64,000 nucleotides of DNA from Spartinivicinus marinus (GCF_026309355.1 NZ_JAPJZK010000001.1:6344501-6408500); one strand, 5' to 3'. Shown: positions 1-9,542, numbered from the stretch's first letter. The notes: generated by a model not told the origin, from the letters alone. Made by a program: numbers and translations.

Positions 1-19
1 AACACTCAGGAGATAAGCC

Positions 20-994
20 GTGATCGAGATTAATCAGTATTTGAGTGACTTTTGGGAAGGCTGGATAGCTGTACTGACATTAACCTGTTTAGGGTTAATT
101 ATGTTTGTATTATTTGCTACCCGTCGTAAACACCGTTCCAGTTTAACGGAAGAAACCACCGGCCATGCTTATGATGGTATCGAAGAATACGACAACCCCT
201 TACCTAGCTGGTGGTTTAATCTATTTATTGCCACCATCGTATTTGCTGCCTTATATTTAATCCTTTACCCAGGATTATGGAAAGGTGCTTGGGGGTTAGT
301 GACCTACTCTAAAGAAGACGGCTTTGAGTTTAGATCAGATCGTCTTGAGGAAGGTGACTATGGCTGGACAGCACGCGGACAGCTAAAACGCGAAGAAGCA
401 AAAGCGGATGCCCAGTATGGCAAGTTATTTGAAGACTACGCCAAGCTGCCCATTGAAGAAGTAGCGAAAATCCCTAAGGCAGTTGCCACTGGACAGCGGA
501 TTTTTGCCAGCAACTGCGCTATATGTCATGGCTCAGATGCCAAAGGGGCTTATGGATACCCTAACTTAACCGATAATGATTGGATTCATGGTGGTAACCC
601 TGAGCAAATCAAAACCACTATCCTGGGTGGTAAAAACGGTCTTATGCCTGCTTGGGGAGCATTATTAACACCAGATCAAATCAAGCATACGGCCAGTTAT
701 GTACGTAGCTTAGCAAGCTTAAACGTATCAGCCAGTTCAGAAGAACTTGCCCAAGGCGAAAAAACCTTCCAAGCTCAGTGCGCCGTTTGTCATGGTAATG
801 ATGGCAAAGGTAAAGCTGAAGTAGGTGCACCTAACTTAACAGACGATGTTTGGTTGTATGGTTCACGCCAAATTCAAGTAGAATATACCTTACGAAATGG
901 TCGGAACGGTGTAATGCCTGCTTGGGAAAAAATACTTGGCCCTGATAAGGTTCATGTAGTGTCGGCCTATATATATAGCCTATCACACAAATAA
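20..994 (+). CDS. ccoP: cbb3-type cytochrome c oxidase subunit III (CcoP)
   Basis: This is the di-haem c subunit that passes electrons to the catalytic CcoN subunit of the high-affinity cbb3 terminal oxidase in the inner membrane. Two membrane segments lie near residues 13-33 and 65-85. Two haem-binding CXXCH motifs follow, CAICH at about 166-170 and CAVCH at about 254-258, each with a downstream MPAW that supplies the axial Met. The 324-residue length is normal for the family. I chose the GTG at 20 because AGGAG lies 7 bases upstream. The first 16 bases probably hold the last codons of ccoQ, with a possible TAA at 14-16, so ccoNOQ should lie just outside the window. The accessory ccoGHIS genes follow, which is the usual order. 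Confidence 0.96.
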   Translation: MIEINQYLSDFWEGWIAVLTLTCLGLIMFVLFATRRKHRSSLTEETTGHAYDGIEEYDNPLPSWWFNLFIATIVFAALYLILYPGLWKGAWGLVTYSKEDGFEFRSDRLEEGDYGWTARGQLKREEAKADAQYGKLFEDYAKLPIEEVAKIPKAVATGQRIFASNCAICHGSDAKGAYGYPNLTDNDWIHGGNPEQIKTTILGGKNGLMPAWGALLTPDQIKHTASYVRSLASLNVSASSEELAQGEKTFQAQCAVCHGNDGKGKAEVGAPNLTDDVWLYGSRQIQVEYTLRNGRNGVMPAWEKILGPDKVHVVSAYIYSLSHK

Positions 995-1005
995 TAAACC
1001 CTTTG

Positions 1006-1032
1006 AATGACCAGCCATATAGCTGGTCATTT
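1006..1032 (+). terminator. Hairpin after ccoP
   Basis: A perfect 10-bp inverted repeat (aatgaccagc / gctggtcatt) with a 6-base loop starts 12 bases after the ccoP stop. Only a short T stretch follows, so it is either a weak intrinsic terminator or a 3'-end stabilising hairpin between ccoNOQP and ccoG. Confidence 0.6.
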
Positions 1033-1108
1033 GCTTTAATCTACTCATTAATTGCAATTGACATTGTTTAGCCGTTCTCTGCCATTACTATAGTCTCTCT
1101 ATAATTAA

Positions 1109-1163
1109 TGAGGGTGTTGCAAAAGTTCATGAATTCAGTCGTTTTAGCTTTGCTACAACCTCT
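1109..1163. repeat. Small palindromic element with IS-like ends
   Basis: The ends are imperfect inverted repeats of about 16 bases: gagggtgttgcaaaag on the left and the complement of agaggttgtagcaaag on the right, about 23 bases apart. The TGTTGCAAA core resembles the terminal repeats of IS6/IS26-type elements. There is no coding capacity, so this is a MITE-like or relic element. It sits in the leader region of ccoG. A related end is at 48023-48039. Confidence 0.5.
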
Positions 1164-1185
1164 AATTAGTTACCGGTAATACCTG

Positions 1186-2613
1186 ATGAGCACCTCTCCT
1201 ATAAAAGAAGTCAAACCGGACGATCCAGAATTAATCGAAGTTATCGATCTCTACCAAAAGCGCGACAAAATTTATACTCGGGCCTTTAAGGGTATATACC
1301 GCAACTTCCGTATAATTGGCGGAGCTGTTTTATTTATTCTCTATTTTGGTACTGTATGGCTACCCTGGGGAGACCGACAAGCCATTTTATTTGATTTGCC
1401 TGCTCGTCAGTTTCATATCTTTGGGATCACCTTCTGGCCCCAAGACTTGATGCTTCTGTCTGCCTTACTGATTATCTGTGCCTTTGGTTTATTTTTTATC
1501 ACTGTACTTGCTGGCCGGATCTGGTGTGGCTACACCTGCCCACAAAGTGTATTTACCTGGGTATTTATGTGGGCTGAAAAAATCACTGAAGGTGACCGCA
1601 ATAAGCGGATGAAACTCGACAAAACTGAGATGGGTTTTAATAAGTTTCGACGCAAGTTTCTGAAACACACTATCTGGCTTTTCGTCTCCTTAGCCACTGG
1701 CATTACTTTTGTTGGCTATTTCACCCCCATTAATGAGCTGGTAGCAGACCTTGCCTATGGTGCTGCAAACCCCTGGGCTTATTTTTGGGTAGCCTTTTTT
1801 GCCTTAGCGACCTATGGCAACGCAGGCTGGTTACGTGAGCAAGTGTGTATCTATATGTGCCCTTATGCTCGCTTTCAGAGTGTGATGTTTGATGAAAACA
1901 CCTTAATTGTTTCCTATGATCCTCATCGAGGCGAAAGCCGTGGGCCAAGAAAACGCGGCAGCGACTATCAAGCCAAAGGGTTGGGTGACTGTATTGATTG
2001 CCAAATGTGTGTCCAGGTTTGTCCTACCGGAATCGATATTCGTGACGGTTTGCAATATGAATGTATAGGTTGTGCAGCTTGTATTGATGCCTGTGACAAC
2101 ATTATGGAAAAAATGAATTACCCTAAAGGGTTAATTCGCTATACCACAGAAAATAGCCTGGCAGGAAAAGCTACCAAAATCCTCCGCCCCAGTTTAATAG
2201 GCTATTTATCTGCTTTATTAATTGTTAGTGGTTTTTTCAGCTATACCCTTCTAACCCGAGTACCTGTCACGCTGGAAATTTCCCGCGACCGTAACACGCT
2301 TTATAATGAGACCAGCCGCGGTACTATTGAAAATGTCTATATGCTCAAGATTGGCAATATGGACCAGCATGACCATCCATTTAAAATCACTATCAGTGGT
2401 GTACCTGGAATGAAGCTCACGGAAGACACAGAAGTCGTTGTACCTACTGGTGAAGTAAAAATGGTACCTGTACGACTGGAGTTAAGCCCTGATAAAATTA
2501 CCAGCCGGAATATGACTTTTCACTTTAAAGTGGTTTCACAAGATGGAGAACATTTGGCTGCCACTCAGGAAAGTCGTTTTATCGCCCCCACTGACCCCGT
2601 TAGATTGAAGTAA
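1186..2613 (+). CDS. ccoG: Cytochrome c oxidase accessory protein CcoG (FixG/RdxA)
   Basis: This is a polytopic inner-membrane iron-sulfur protein needed for cbb3 oxidase assembly; the family reduces Cu(II) to Cu(I) for insertion into CcoN. Membrane segments lie near residues 40-60, 85-108, 160-180, 195-212 and 340-360. A CGYTC pair is at C114/C118. Two ferredoxin-type 4Fe-4S motifs follow, CX2CX2CX3C at C269-C279 and CX2CX2CX3C at C293-C303. A periplasmic Ig-like C-terminal domain completes the 475 residues. The stop overlaps the start of ccoH by one base (TAATG), so the two are translationally coupled. No strong Shine-Dalgarno sequence precedes the ATG. Confidence 0.96.
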   Translation: MSTSPIKEVKPDDPELIEVIDLYQKRDKIYTRAFKGIYRNFRIIGGAVLFILYFGTVWLPWGDRQAILFDLPARQFHIFGITFWPQDLMLLSALLIICAFGLFFITVLAGRIWCGYTCPQSVFTWVFMWAEKITEGDRNKRMKLDKTEMGFNKFRRKFLKHTIWLFVSLATGITFVGYFTPINELVADLAYGAANPWAYFWVAFFALATYGNAGWLREQVCIYMCPYARFQSVMFDENTLIVSYDPHRGESRGPRKRGSDYQAKGLGDCIDCQMCVQVCPTGIDIRDGLQYECIGCAACIDACDNIMEKMNYPKGLIRYTTENSLAGKATKILRPSLIGYLSALLIVSGFFSYTLLTRVPVTLEISRDRNTLYNETSRGTIENVYMLKIGNMDQHDHPFKITISGVPGMKLTEDTEVVVPTGEVKMVPVRLELSPDKITSRNMTFHFKVVSQDGEHLAATQESRFIAPTDPVRLK

Positions 2614-3191
2614 TGACTATGCAGACCTCAGAGCAAACCGTAAAACAGACAGTAAACCCTTGGTATAAAGAGTTTTGGTTTTGGTTTGTCATGGCAATTC
2701 CTATGCTGGCAATTGCCTCAGGTATTGCGATGATTACGGTTTCAATCAATGGGGCAGACACCTTAGTGCGGGATAATTATTACAAAGATGGCCTGGCCAT
2801 CCGTAATGACTTATCCCGTGATTATAAAGCCAAAGATTTACAGCTGGTTGCCACTATTAAGGTTGATAATTTAACCGGGGATATCACGGTTAAACTCGCT
2901 GGTAATTTAGCTCAATTCCCTACCAGGCTCAGTTTAAGCTTGATATCACCCACTATTCCTGATGATGACCAATCCCTGCTGATGCAGCATATTGCTAAAG
3001 GTCATTATGTTGGGCAGCTAAAACAGCAGGTAAAAGGGAAACGCTACATTCAACTGGAAACCATTCCTGCTGAACGGGATAAATATACAGATAATGACTG
3101 GCGGTTGATTTCTGATTGGTACCTAAGTAATGAACAGGAGTCCATCAGCTTAGGCAACAATACTGCCTCCGCCACCACTGAAGCTAGTTAA
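2613..3191 (+). CDS. ccoH: FixH/CcoH family cbb3 oxidase assembly protein
   Basis: A 192-residue single-span protein: one hydrophobic helix at about residues 23-46 after a short cytoplasmic N-terminus with the WYKEFWFWF motif typical of FixH, then a periplasmic domain. CcoH binds the CcoP-containing subcomplex and stabilises cbb3 assembly. It starts inside the ccoG stop codon and is followed 17 bases later by ccoI, so it belongs to the ccoGHIS unit. The C-terminal 20 residues are Ser/Thr/Asn-rich and look disordered. Confidence 0.92.
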   Translation: MTMQTSEQTVKQTVNPWYKEFWFWFVMAIPMLAIASGIAMITVSINGADTLVRDNYYKDGLAIRNDLSRDYKAKDLQLVATIKVDNLTGDITVKLAGNLAQFPTRLSLSLISPTIPDDDQSLLMQHIAKGHYVGQLKQQVKGKRYIQLETIPAERDKYTDNDWRLISDWYLSNEQESISLGNNTASATTEAS

Positions 3192-3208
3192 CGGGCTGGT
3201 ATCTTGCT

Positions 3209-5674
3209 GTGACCCAACTCACTGGCTGCTTTCATTGTGGTACGCCTATTCCTGCAGGCTCTGCCACCTTTTTTGCGACTGTTGCTGGTGAGCAACAGCC
3301 TATGTGTTGCCCTGCCTGCCAAACCGTGGCAGAAGCCATTGATCAAGGCGGCCTAAATCAGTATTACCAATATCGCACCAACAAAGCGGCAAAAGCCGAG
3401 GCAGCTTCCCAGCAATTTCAAGTGTATGATGAACCTGCCTTGCAGGATACCTTTGTTAAAACCCAGTCAAATGGGGATAAAACAGCATTACTACTGTTAG
3501 AAAATATCCATTGTGCTGCCTGCATTTGGTTAATTGAGCAGCACTTGCAACAATTCCCAGCGGTTAAGCAGGCAGCCGTCAACTTTACCCAACATCAACT
3601 CCAGCTCTGCTGGGACGCTAACATTATGCCATTAAGTGAGTTGATGGCAGCACTCCAGCAGATTGGCTACCCACCGCTCCCTTTTCACCCGAATCAACAG
3701 CAAAACCTGATGGCCAAACAGCGCCATAAAATGGTACGCCAGCTAGCTGTAGCTGGGATTGGCGCTATGCAAGTGATGATGTATGCAGTTGCCCTCTATG
3801 CTGGTGCCTTGCAAGGCATTGCGGAACAGCATCAGTGGTTTTTGCGCTGGGTTAGTTTCATTGTAGCCACACCAGTGGTGTTTTATGCTGCTAAGCCGTT
3901 TTTTCAAACAGCCTGGCGAGATATCCGTATTCGCCAGCTGAGTATGGATGTTCCCATTGCCCTAGCCATTGGCGGTGCTTATTCAGCCAGTAGTTGGGCC
4001 ATGCTGACCAATAGCGGAGAAGTCTACTTTGACTCAGTCTGTATGTTTACCTTCTTCTTGCTGTTGGGCCGGTTTGTAGAATTTAACACTCGCCAACGCG
4101 CTCACCTGAGTAGCTCTCGGCTGAATCAGCTATTGCCTGATCAGGTGACTATTCTCTCTAAGGGCAAAGAAGCTGTTATCCCCTTAACCCTTCTCAAGCC
4201 CGCTGACATTATCCTGGTCAAGCCTGGTGCGACAATACCGGCTGATGGCACTATTTTGGCTGGGCAAACCACGATTAATGAAGCAGCCCTCACCGGCGAG
4301 TTTTTACCTGAACCACGCCAGGCTGGTGATCAGGTGATTGCTGGCAGCATCAATGTTGACCAGCCCGTTCAAGTGCAAGTCACTCATACGGGTCTCGATA
4401 CTCAACTGGCCTGTATCGAGCAATTGCTAAACCAGGCCCAACAAGACAAACCACCCATTGCCTTACTGGCAAATAAAGTTGCCCATTATTTTGTGGCAAG
4501 CGTACTGGTTATTGCAACTCTGGTATTTTTTAGCTGGTGGTGGCTAGCACCAGAAGATGCGTTATGGGTTACCTTATCAGTGTTAGTCGTTACCTGCCCT
4601 TGCGCTTTGTCATTGGCAACCCCCACAGCATTAACTGCTGCGACCTATGCTTTACAACAACAAGGCTTTCTAATCACCAAAGGGCACTTGCTAGAAGGCT
4701 TAACCACCATCAGCCATATTGTGTTTGATAAAACCGGTACACTCACCACTGGACAGTTCAGTCTCACCCAGATGGTACCCATAGCAGCAATCAAGACTGA
4801 TCAAGCCATGGCCTTAGCTGCTGCGTTAGAAATACACTCAGAACACCCTATAGCAAAGGCCTTTCCAGCCTCTTCTGCCTACCAAGCAGTCGATATTACA
4901 AACACGCCAGGCCAAGGCATCAGTGGCACAATTGATGGTACTGACTATCGAATGGGTATTGCTAGTTATGCCTGGCCTACAGAGAAAGTTACTCCTCCTT
5001 CCAGCCATGGCCATTGGCTACTACTGGCAGATGATCAGCAGCCTATTGCCTGGTTTGAAGTCAATGATAGTTTGCGAGAAGAGGTTATTGATACTGTCAC
5101 AGCTTTACAGCGACATGGTTTCAAGCTCTCTTTGTTGACAGGTGATCGCTCAGCACAGGCCAGCATTACTGCCCAGGCTTTAACTATCCACAACCTTAAG
5201 CAAGGGGCTTCTCCTGAAGATAAACTGGCTTACATCAAGGCCTTACAAGACCAAGGGGATAAAGTGCTCATGGTGGGCGATGGTGTAAACGATGCTCCCG
5301 TATTAGCCGCTGCGGATGTTTCGGTTGCTATGGGTTCTGCCACCGACTTAGCAAAAACCCATGCTGATGGGATTTTGCTAAATGGTAAACTTGCCACATT
5401 ACTGACTGCCTTAACTAAAGCACAAAAAACCCGGCAAATTATTCGGGGTAATTTAATCTGGTCGCTAACTTATAATGTGGTAGCACTGCCCTTGGCAGCA
5501 CTAGGCATGATTCCCCCCTGGGCGGCTGCTATTGGAATGACCAGCAGCTCTCTAGTTGTGGTACTGAATGCGCTTAGACTGAATGCCCAGCAAGTCAATC
5601 AAGCTCAGCCTGATACAACAGCTAAGTTCACATGGAATAGTCAGCAACCCCACCAAAATACCACAGGCGTCTGA
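3209..5674 (+). CDS. ccoI: Cu(I)-exporting P1B-type ATPase CcoI (FixI)
   Basis: This ATPase moves copper across the inner membrane for the CcoN Cu-B centre. The N-terminus has the CFHCG zinc-like motif common in CcoI, then an HMA metal domain with the CAAC pair at C102/C105. The transmembrane ion motif TCPCA is at 462-466, the phosphorylation site D507-KTGT follows, an SEHP motif lies near 550, and the hinge GDGVND is at 690-695. It has 821 residues and about eight membrane helices. The GTG start has no strong Shine-Dalgarno sequence; it was chosen because it precedes the CFHCG motif directly. The stop overlaps the first ATG of ccoS by one base. Confidence 0.96.
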   Translation: MTQLTGCFHCGTPIPAGSATFFATVAGEQQPMCCPACQTVAEAIDQGGLNQYYQYRTNKAAKAEAASQQFQVYDEPALQDTFVKTQSNGDKTALLLLENIHCAACIWLIEQHLQQFPAVKQAAVNFTQHQLQLCWDANIMPLSELMAALQQIGYPPLPFHPNQQQNLMAKQRHKMVRQLAVAGIGAMQVMMYAVALYAGALQGIAEQHQWFLRWVSFIVATPVVFYAAKPFFQTAWRDIRIRQLSMDVPIALAIGGAYSASSWAMLTNSGEVYFDSVCMFTFFLLLGRFVEFNTRQRAHLSSSRLNQLLPDQVTILSKGKEAVIPLTLLKPADIILVKPGATIPADGTILAGQTTINEAALTGEFLPEPRQAGDQVIAGSINVDQPVQVQVTHTGLDTQLACIEQLLNQAQQDKPPIALLANKVAHYFVASVLVIATLVFFSWWWLAPEDALWVTLSVLVVTCPCALSLATPTALTAATYALQQQGFLITKGHLLEGLTTISHIVFDKTGTLTTGQFSLTQMVPIAAIKTDQAMALAAALEIHSEHPIAKAFPASSAYQAVDITNTPGQGISGTIDGTDYRMGIASYAWPTEKVTPPSSHGHWLLLADDQQPIAWFEVNDSLREEVIDTVTALQRHGFKLSLLTGDRSAQASITAQALTIHNLKQGASPEDKLAYIKALQDQGDKVLMVGDGVNDAPVLAAADVSVAMGSATDLAKTHADGILLNGKLATLLTALTKAQKTRQIIRGNLIWSLTYNVVALPLAALGMIPPWAAAIGMTSSSLVVVLNALRLNAQQVNQAQPDTTAKFTWNSQQPHQNTTGV

Positions 5675-5907
5675 TGATGGAGTCAATTTACCTACTAATT
5701 CCCATTGCCCTGATTTTTGTTGCTATTGGGGTGTGGATTTTTTTCTGGGCGGTGGATAGTGGCCAATTTGATGATTTAGAAAGTCCCGCTCACAGTATTT
5801 TATTTGATGATGAATCCAAACCATCTCCTCAAAAACAAACGAAAAACCAGTCAGCACCTACTGATAAACAAAACTCATCTGTTCCTGATACTGATAAACC
5901 ACAATGA
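5674..5907 (+). CDS. ccoS: cbb3-type cytochrome oxidase assembly protein CcoS
   Basis: A 77-residue protein with one membrane helix (about residues 4-26), then the conserved FFWAVDSGQFDDLESPA segment that defines CcoS, and a polar, Lys/Asp/Ser-rich tail. CcoS is required for delivery of cofactors to cbb3 oxidase. Two ATG codons lie in tandem at 5674 and 5677, and either could start it. The start overlaps the ccoI stop, and the stop overlaps the next gene (ATGA), so the run is tightly coupled. Confidence 0.93.
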   Translation: MMESIYLLIPIALIFVAIGVWIFFWAVDSGQFDDLESPAHSILFDDESKPSPQKQTKNQSAPTDKQNSSVPDTDKPQ

Positions 5908-6608
5908 GCATTGAACTAAGTCAACTAATCAGTGCTTTTTTATTGGGCTTACTGGGTGGTGCTCACTGCTTGGGGATGTGTGGTGGAATCATGGCAGCAA
6001 TCAGCCTTCACTTGCCTGAGCAAAAAAAACTACCTGTACTACTCAGTTATAATACCGGCCGCATTACCAGCTATACCCTAGCAGGCATGTTAGTAGGCAG
6101 TTTAGGCTGGTCAATTCAGCAGCTGGGGCCTGCAGCAAACCAAGGGCTCCGCTGGTTAGCTGGCATTTTATTGATTTTAATGGCCTGCTATATCGCTAAC
6201 TGGTGGAAAGCACTGACGTGGCTAGAAAAAGCGGGACAGCATCTGTGGCGCTATATTCAACCATTAACCAAACCTTTTTTACCCGCAACTAACAGTAAAC
6301 AAGGCTTTTGTTTAGGCATTTTATGGGGCTGGCTGCCTTGTGGGCTTATTTACAGCGCCCTAACCTGGTCTGCTGCCAGTGGCAATACACTTGATGGCGG
6401 ACTGCTGATGCTGGGATTTGGTTTAGGAACACTGCCTACGGTATTAGCCACTGGCTTTTTCGCTGATACGCTAAAGCAATTTGTTGCCCACCACCTCACC
6501 CGCACAGTGGCAGCGATCATTATGATTGGTTTCGGTATATGGACGATTCCTGGCCCTCACCAAGCGCTGTTAATGCCAAACCATGAGAATCATGCTCATC
6601 ATCATTGA
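5904..6608 (+). CDS. Sulfite exporter TauE/SafE family membrane protein (COG2836)
   Basis: A 234-residue protein with about six membrane helices. The conserved GGAHCLGMCGG motif is at the N-terminus and GWLPCGLIYSAL in the middle, both with Cys residues that could handle copper. The tail is His-rich. This COG2836 family usually sits next to ccoS and hemN in gammaproteobacteria, and a role in copper supply to the cbb3 oxidase has been suggested. The substrate cannot be read from the sequence; despite the family name, sulfite is unlikely. It overlaps ccoS by four bases (ATGA). Confidence 0.88.
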   Translation: MSIELSQLISAFLLGLLGGAHCLGMCGGIMAAISLHLPEQKKLPVLLSYNTGRITSYTLAGMLVGSLGWSIQQLGPAANQGLRWLAGILLILMACYIANWWKALTWLEKAGQHLWRYIQPLTKPFLPATNSKQGFCLGILWGWLPCGLIYSALTWSAASGNTLDGGLLMLGFGLGTLPTVLATGFFADTLKQFVAHHLTRTVAAIIMIGFGIWTIPGPHQALLMPNHENHAHHH

Positions 6609-6646
6609 CCCATGTCAATTCTTTTCCAGACCACCGCTTTACACTG

Positions 6647-6660
6647 TTAATCTGTATCAA
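6647..6660 (+). promoter_or_regulatory. FNR/Anr-box-like site before hemN
   Basis: The sequence TTAAT-CTGT-ATCAA differs by one base from the FNR/Anr consensus TTGAT-N4-ATCAA. It ends 18 bases before the hemN ATG. This is too close for the usual activating position near -41.5 unless the real start is further downstream, so it could be a repressing or autonomous site. The fnr-type gene lies 1.5 kb downstream. Confidence 0.5.
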
Positions 6661-6678
6661 CAGTGACAGGCCAAGTTT

Positions 6679-8067
6679 ATGTTAGGACCTTTGAAGTGGC
6701 AGTCCTCGCTTATCGAACGATATAATCAGCAAGGCCCACGTTATACCTCATACCCTACTGCCGTTGAGTTTTCAGAATCGTTTGAGCCTGACCACTATCA
6801 ACAAGCTTTAACAAAACTCAAACAGCAGCAAACACCGCTGTCACTTTATGTACACATCCCGTTTTGCGCTAGTGTTTGTTATTACTGTGGCTGCAATAAA
6901 ATAATTACCAAAAATCGGCAAAAAGCCCTGCCTTATCTAACGGTATTGGAAAAAGAAATCCAGCTTGTCTCTCAACAGTTAGACTGTAAGCCTGTGGTTG
7001 AACAACTACACTGGGGAGGTGGTACCCCTACCTTTTTGACCCATGAGCAAACTACCCAATTGTTTACGCTGCTGGAGCAGCACTTTCAATTGGTGGATGA
7101 TATTGACGGAGACTATTCAATTGAAATAGACCCACGAGAAGCTGACTGGCCAACCATGGGATTATTACGCTCCTTGGGGTTTAATCGTATTAGCTTAGGT
7201 ATTCAGGATTTTAATCCAGTTGTACAAAAAGCGGTTAATCGCGTTCAATCAGAAGCTGAAACAGAAGCTATTTTTGAAGCAGCCAGGGCATTATTATTTA
7301 AATCCATTAATGTGGATTTAATTTATGGATTACCTTTTCAAACCACTGCCAGTTTTTTAGAAACCCTTGATAAAGTCATTGCGCTCTCACCCGACCGGCT
7401 ATCTATTTTCAATTACGCTCATTTACCCCATCGGTTTAAGCCTCAAAGAAGGATTAAAGCCAGCGACTTACCTTCTGCTCCAGAAAAGCTCAGTATTTTA
7501 CAACACAGTATTGATCGGCTACAGGCAGCTGGCTACCACTATATTGGCATGGATCACTTTGCTTTACCTGATGACAAACTGGCTACCGCTCAAGCAAAAG
7601 GCGAATTACATCGTAATTTCCAAGGCTATACCACCCATGGCCATTGTGACTTAATTGGGTTTGGCGTCTCTTCAATTAGCCAGATTAATGATATTTATTG
7701 CCAAAACCACACTGCACTTGATGACTATATTCAGTCAATCGAAAATAATCAGCTACCCATTAAACGTGGTATTCAATTAAATCAGGATGATTTACTTAGA
7801 CGAGGTATTATTCAACAGCTAATCTGTCACTTTCAGGTAGATTTAGCCAAGTATTGCCAACCTTTCGGTATAAACTGGCACGTTTATTTCCAGAAAGAAA
7901 TTATGCAACTCATGCCAATGGTTGAAGATAAGCTCATCACCCTAACTGATAGCAAGTTAATCATCACCAATAATGGAAGGCTGTTAGCCAGAAATATCTG
8001 TATGGTGTTTGATCGATATCTAGCAAGCAAACAATCATCAGAGAATTTATTTTCTAAAGTTATTTAA
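6679..8067 (+). CDS. hemN: Oxygen-independent coproporphyrinogen III oxidase HemN
   Basis: A radical-SAM enzyme that decarboxylates coproporphyrinogen III to protoporphyrinogen IX without oxygen, feeding haem to the oxidase. The N-terminal GPRYTSYPTA motif is typical of true HemN. The cluster motif CX3CX2C is at C63, C67 and C70, with the HemN-specific extra Cys at 72. WGGGTPTFL follows, and a HemN C-terminal domain. It has 462 residues, as expected. The ATG was chosen because the protein begins a few residues before the conserved YNQQGPRYTSYP region. Anaerobic or micro-oxic control is likely from the FNR-like box just upstream. Confidence 0.96.
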   Translation: MLGPLKWQSSLIERYNQQGPRYTSYPTAVEFSESFEPDHYQQALTKLKQQQTPLSLYVHIPFCASVCYYCGCNKIITKNRQKALPYLTVLEKEIQLVSQQLDCKPVVEQLHWGGGTPTFLTHEQTTQLFTLLEQHFQLVDDIDGDYSIEIDPREADWPTMGLLRSLGFNRISLGIQDFNPVVQKAVNRVQSEAETEAIFEAARALLFKSINVDLIYGLPFQTTASFLETLDKVIALSPDRLSIFNYAHLPHRFKPQRRIKASDLPSAPEKLSILQHSIDRLQAAGYHYIGMDHFALPDDKLATAQAKGELHRNFQGYTTHGHCDLIGFGVSSISQINDIYCQNHTALDDYIQSIENNQLPIKRGIQLNQDDLLRRGIIQQLICHFQVDLAKYCQPFGINWHVYFQKEIMQLMPMVEDKLITLTDSKLIITNNGRLLARNICMVFDRYLASKQSSENLFSKVI

Positions 8068-8173
8068 TACTAAAAACTTTCGCTTGTTGCTAACTGGGTC
8101 ACCCCCTACAATAATCACAATGTACCCGTTAGCCTAAATTAACAATTTTTGCGTTCGAGGCCTCAGCGTAACA

Positions 8174-8926
8174 ATGATTGCCAAAGTAAAACCTATCAAC
8201 CAAGTCGCTTGCAAAGATTGCATTCTAAGCACCCTTTGTCTGCCTATTGCCTTAAAAGTAGAAGATATTGATACGCTAGACAGCATCATTAAACGAGGCA
8301 AACCATTACGCAAAGGCGAGCACCTATTTTTCCAAGGTGACACATTCAGCTCTATCTATGCCGTTCGTTCGGGTGCCTTAAAAACCTACACCACCACTGA
8401 TGATGGTGTTGAACAAATTACTGGCTTCCAACTGCCAAGTGAATTAGTTGGGTTAAGTGGTATTGATGACGAGCATTACCCCGTATCAGCCCAAGCGGTA
8501 GAAACCACTATGGTTTGTGAAATCCCCTTCGAACGACTGGATGAACTTGCCAGTACCCTGCCCGAGCTCCGTCGTAAATTAATGCAAATCATGAGCAAAG
8601 AAATTCGCGAAGATCAGCAAATGATGTTGTTGCTCAGTAAGAAAAATGCCGATGAACGTATTGCAACCTTTCTCTTAAATTTAGCTGCCCGCTTCCGTCG
8701 CCGTGGCTTTTCTTCTCAGGCTTTCAGACTCCCCATGTCTCGCAATGAGATGGGTAATTATTTGGGACTTGCGGTAGAAACGGTTAGCCGTGTCTTCACG
8801 CGCTTCCAAAAAAATGGCTTAATCGACGCGAATGGCAAGGAAGTCCTGATCAAAGATTCCATGACTATTTGCTCTTTAGCTGGAGGCAAACCTGTTAACC
8901 AAGCCAACGACTCATTAACAGGCTAG
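8174..8926 (+). CDS. fnr: FNR/Anr family oxygen-sensing transcription regulator
   Basis: A CRP-fold global regulator of micro-oxic and anaerobic genes. The 4Fe-4S ligands are visible: C13, C16 and C22 at the N-terminus and C115 in the sensor domain. A cyclic-nucleotide-like beta roll is followed by a long dimer helix (about 120-150) and a winged helix. The recognition helix contains [11 protein letters not shown], with the E..SR triad that reads TTGAT half-sites. It has 250 residues. In pseudomonads the same gene is called anr. The arrangement hemN-fnr-apt downstream of cco genes is common, and its targets probably include ccoNOQP and hemN. Confidence 0.95.
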   Translation: MIAKVKPINQVACKDCILSTLCLPIALKVEDIDTLDSIIKRGKPLRKGEHLFFQGDTFSSIYAVRSGALKTYTTTDDGVEQITGFQLPSELVGLSGIDDEHYPVSAQAVETTMVCEIPFERLDELASTLPELRRKLMQIMSKEIREDQQMMLLLSKKNADERIATFLLNLAARFRRRGFSSQAFRLPMSRNEMGNYLGLAVETVSRVFTRFQKNGLIDANGKEVLIKDSMTICSLAGGKPVNQANDSLTG

Positions 8927-8978
8927 CCCTTCCCTAGCTGGGGAGAGCATCGATAAACCATTATTTGGAAAACTAATA

Positions 8979-9521
8979 ATGATATTTGACGAATATTATA
9001 TAAAGTCATTAATTCGTAATGTTCCTGACTGGCCCAGCCCTGGTGTAATGTTTCGTGATATTACGCCCTTATTTAAATCACCAAAAGCCCAACGCATGGT
9101 AGTTGATAGCTTCATTCAACGTTATGTAGATGCCGACTTTACCCATATTGGCGCCATGGAAGCCCGAGGTTTTTTACTTGGCTCAGTCATTTCCTATGAG
9201 TTGAATAAACCACTAGTGTTATTTCGAAAACAAGGCAAACTACCGGCGAAAACCATTGCAGAAGAATATGACATCGAATACGGAAAAGCAGTACTAGAAA
9301 TACAACATGATGCCTTTGAAAGTGGTGCAAGCATCCTACTCGTGGATGACTTGATTGCCACAGGAGGCACTTTACTTGCTGCAGCAACTTTAACCCGACA
9401 GTTAGGGGGTAGTATTTATGAAGCAGCGGCTATTATTGACTTGCCAGATTTAGGTGGTAGCCAAAAGCTTCAAGACTCAGATATTCCCGTTTATACACTT
9501 TGTGCCTTTGCTAAAGATTAG
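8979..9521 (+). CDS. apt: Adenine phosphoribosyltransferase
   Basis: A cytosolic purine salvage enzyme converting adenine and PRPP to AMP. It has 180 residues. The PRPP-binding signature [14 protein letters not shown] is at about 119-132, and the N-terminal FRDITPLF and GAMEARGF segments are characteristic of Apt. It lies 52 bases after fnr on the same strand and may be co-transcribed. A GC-rich hairpin follows 21 bases after the stop. Confidence 0.95.
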   Translation: MIFDEYYIKSLIRNVPDWPSPGVMFRDITPLFKSPKAQRMVVDSFIQRYVDADFTHIGAMEARGFLLGSVISYELNKPLVLFRKQGKLPAKTIAEEYDIEYGKAVLEIQHDAFESGASILLVDDLIATGGTLLAAATLTRQLGGSIYEAAAIIDLPDLGGSQKLQDSDIPVYTLCAFAKD

Positions 9522-9542
9522 TCAGTGTTAACTACTTCTGAT

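Noticed and set aside
1058-1105. TTGACA and TATAAT/TATAGT motifs upstream of ccoG
   Set aside because: The spacers are 25 bases or more, too long for a sigma-70 promoter as paired, so I did not call one.
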